From NBML01 sp029939535 (GTDB lineage: Bacteria > Desulfobacterota > Desulfobacteria > Desulfobacterales > Desulfobacteraceae), in assembly GCA_029939535.1 (NCBI GenBank), contig JAOZST010000097.1, positions 1 through 13,799 of the forward strand: a DNA stretch of 13,799 nucleotides, in the 5' to 3' direction. Positions within the stretch are counted from its first letter, which is position 1. The number at the start of each line of letters is the position of its first letter. Positions 13,799-13,799 of the stretch are shown one piece after another. A program made the translations under genes and the position numbers. A model generated the notes under the pieces. It was not told where the DNA came from. It worked only from the letters and a program-made list of their open reading frames with translations, and did no database searches.

Positions 13799-13799
13799 T

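Noticed and set aside
1..13799. CRISPR array, tRNA or rRNA genes, insertion sequence or prophage attachment sites
   Set aside because: No regularly spaced repeats, no cloverleaf or rRNA-like sequence, and no transposase or integrase were seen on either strand.

Overview
The window looks like chromosomal DNA of an anaerobic deltaproteobacterium of the Desulfobacteraceae type (Desulfobacula/Desulfobacter-like). This is inferred from the AT-leaning composition, clear AGGAGG-type ribosome sites, a Gram-negative periplasmic binding protein without a lipobox, a TrpB2-type tryptophan synthase and a LuxR-type output domain of the kind common in that group. No database search was possible, so the taxonomy is an inference.

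Left part (1-6804, all on +). The window opens inside the 3' half of a trpB2 gene (copy A), closed by a hairpin. A tightly coupled set follows: a small cysteine-rich protein, an ABC-type stand-alone ATPase overlapping it by 4 bases, and a regulator in which a XylR/DmpR-like aromatic-sensing module (XylR_N plus V4R) is joined through a coiled coil to a LuxR-type helix-turn-helix. Then comes a promoter and serA (short 3-phosphoglycerate dehydrogenase), a complete trpB2 (copy B, about 89% identical to copy A over the shared 222 residues), a strong terminator, and serC (phosphoserine aminotransferase).

SerA and SerC together make O-phospho-L-serine, the substrate reported for TrpB2 enzymes in place of serine. 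No serB and no trpA are present. The simplest reading is a self-contained module making tryptophan from indole (or a related beta-substituted amino acid) out of 3-phosphoglycerate, with an aromatic-sensing regulator next door. An exact 12-base motif (TTTTTTATAACC) occurs once upstream of serA and twice upstream of serC, and I saw no other copy.

Middle (6821-8714, on -). A long bidirectional hairpin separates serC from a convergent two-gene unit: an unrecognised 193-residue protein followed by a class I PLP aminotransferase.

Right part (8715-13799, on +, visibly more AT-rich). A 344-base divergent intergenic region carries a perfect 8-4-8 palindrome that is a good TetR operator candidate. It is followed by an acyl/aryl-CoA ligase, an immediately abutting TetR regulator, and then a DppC/OppC-type permease and a family 5 periplasmic binding protein. 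The partner permease (DppB type) and the ATPases are not in the window.
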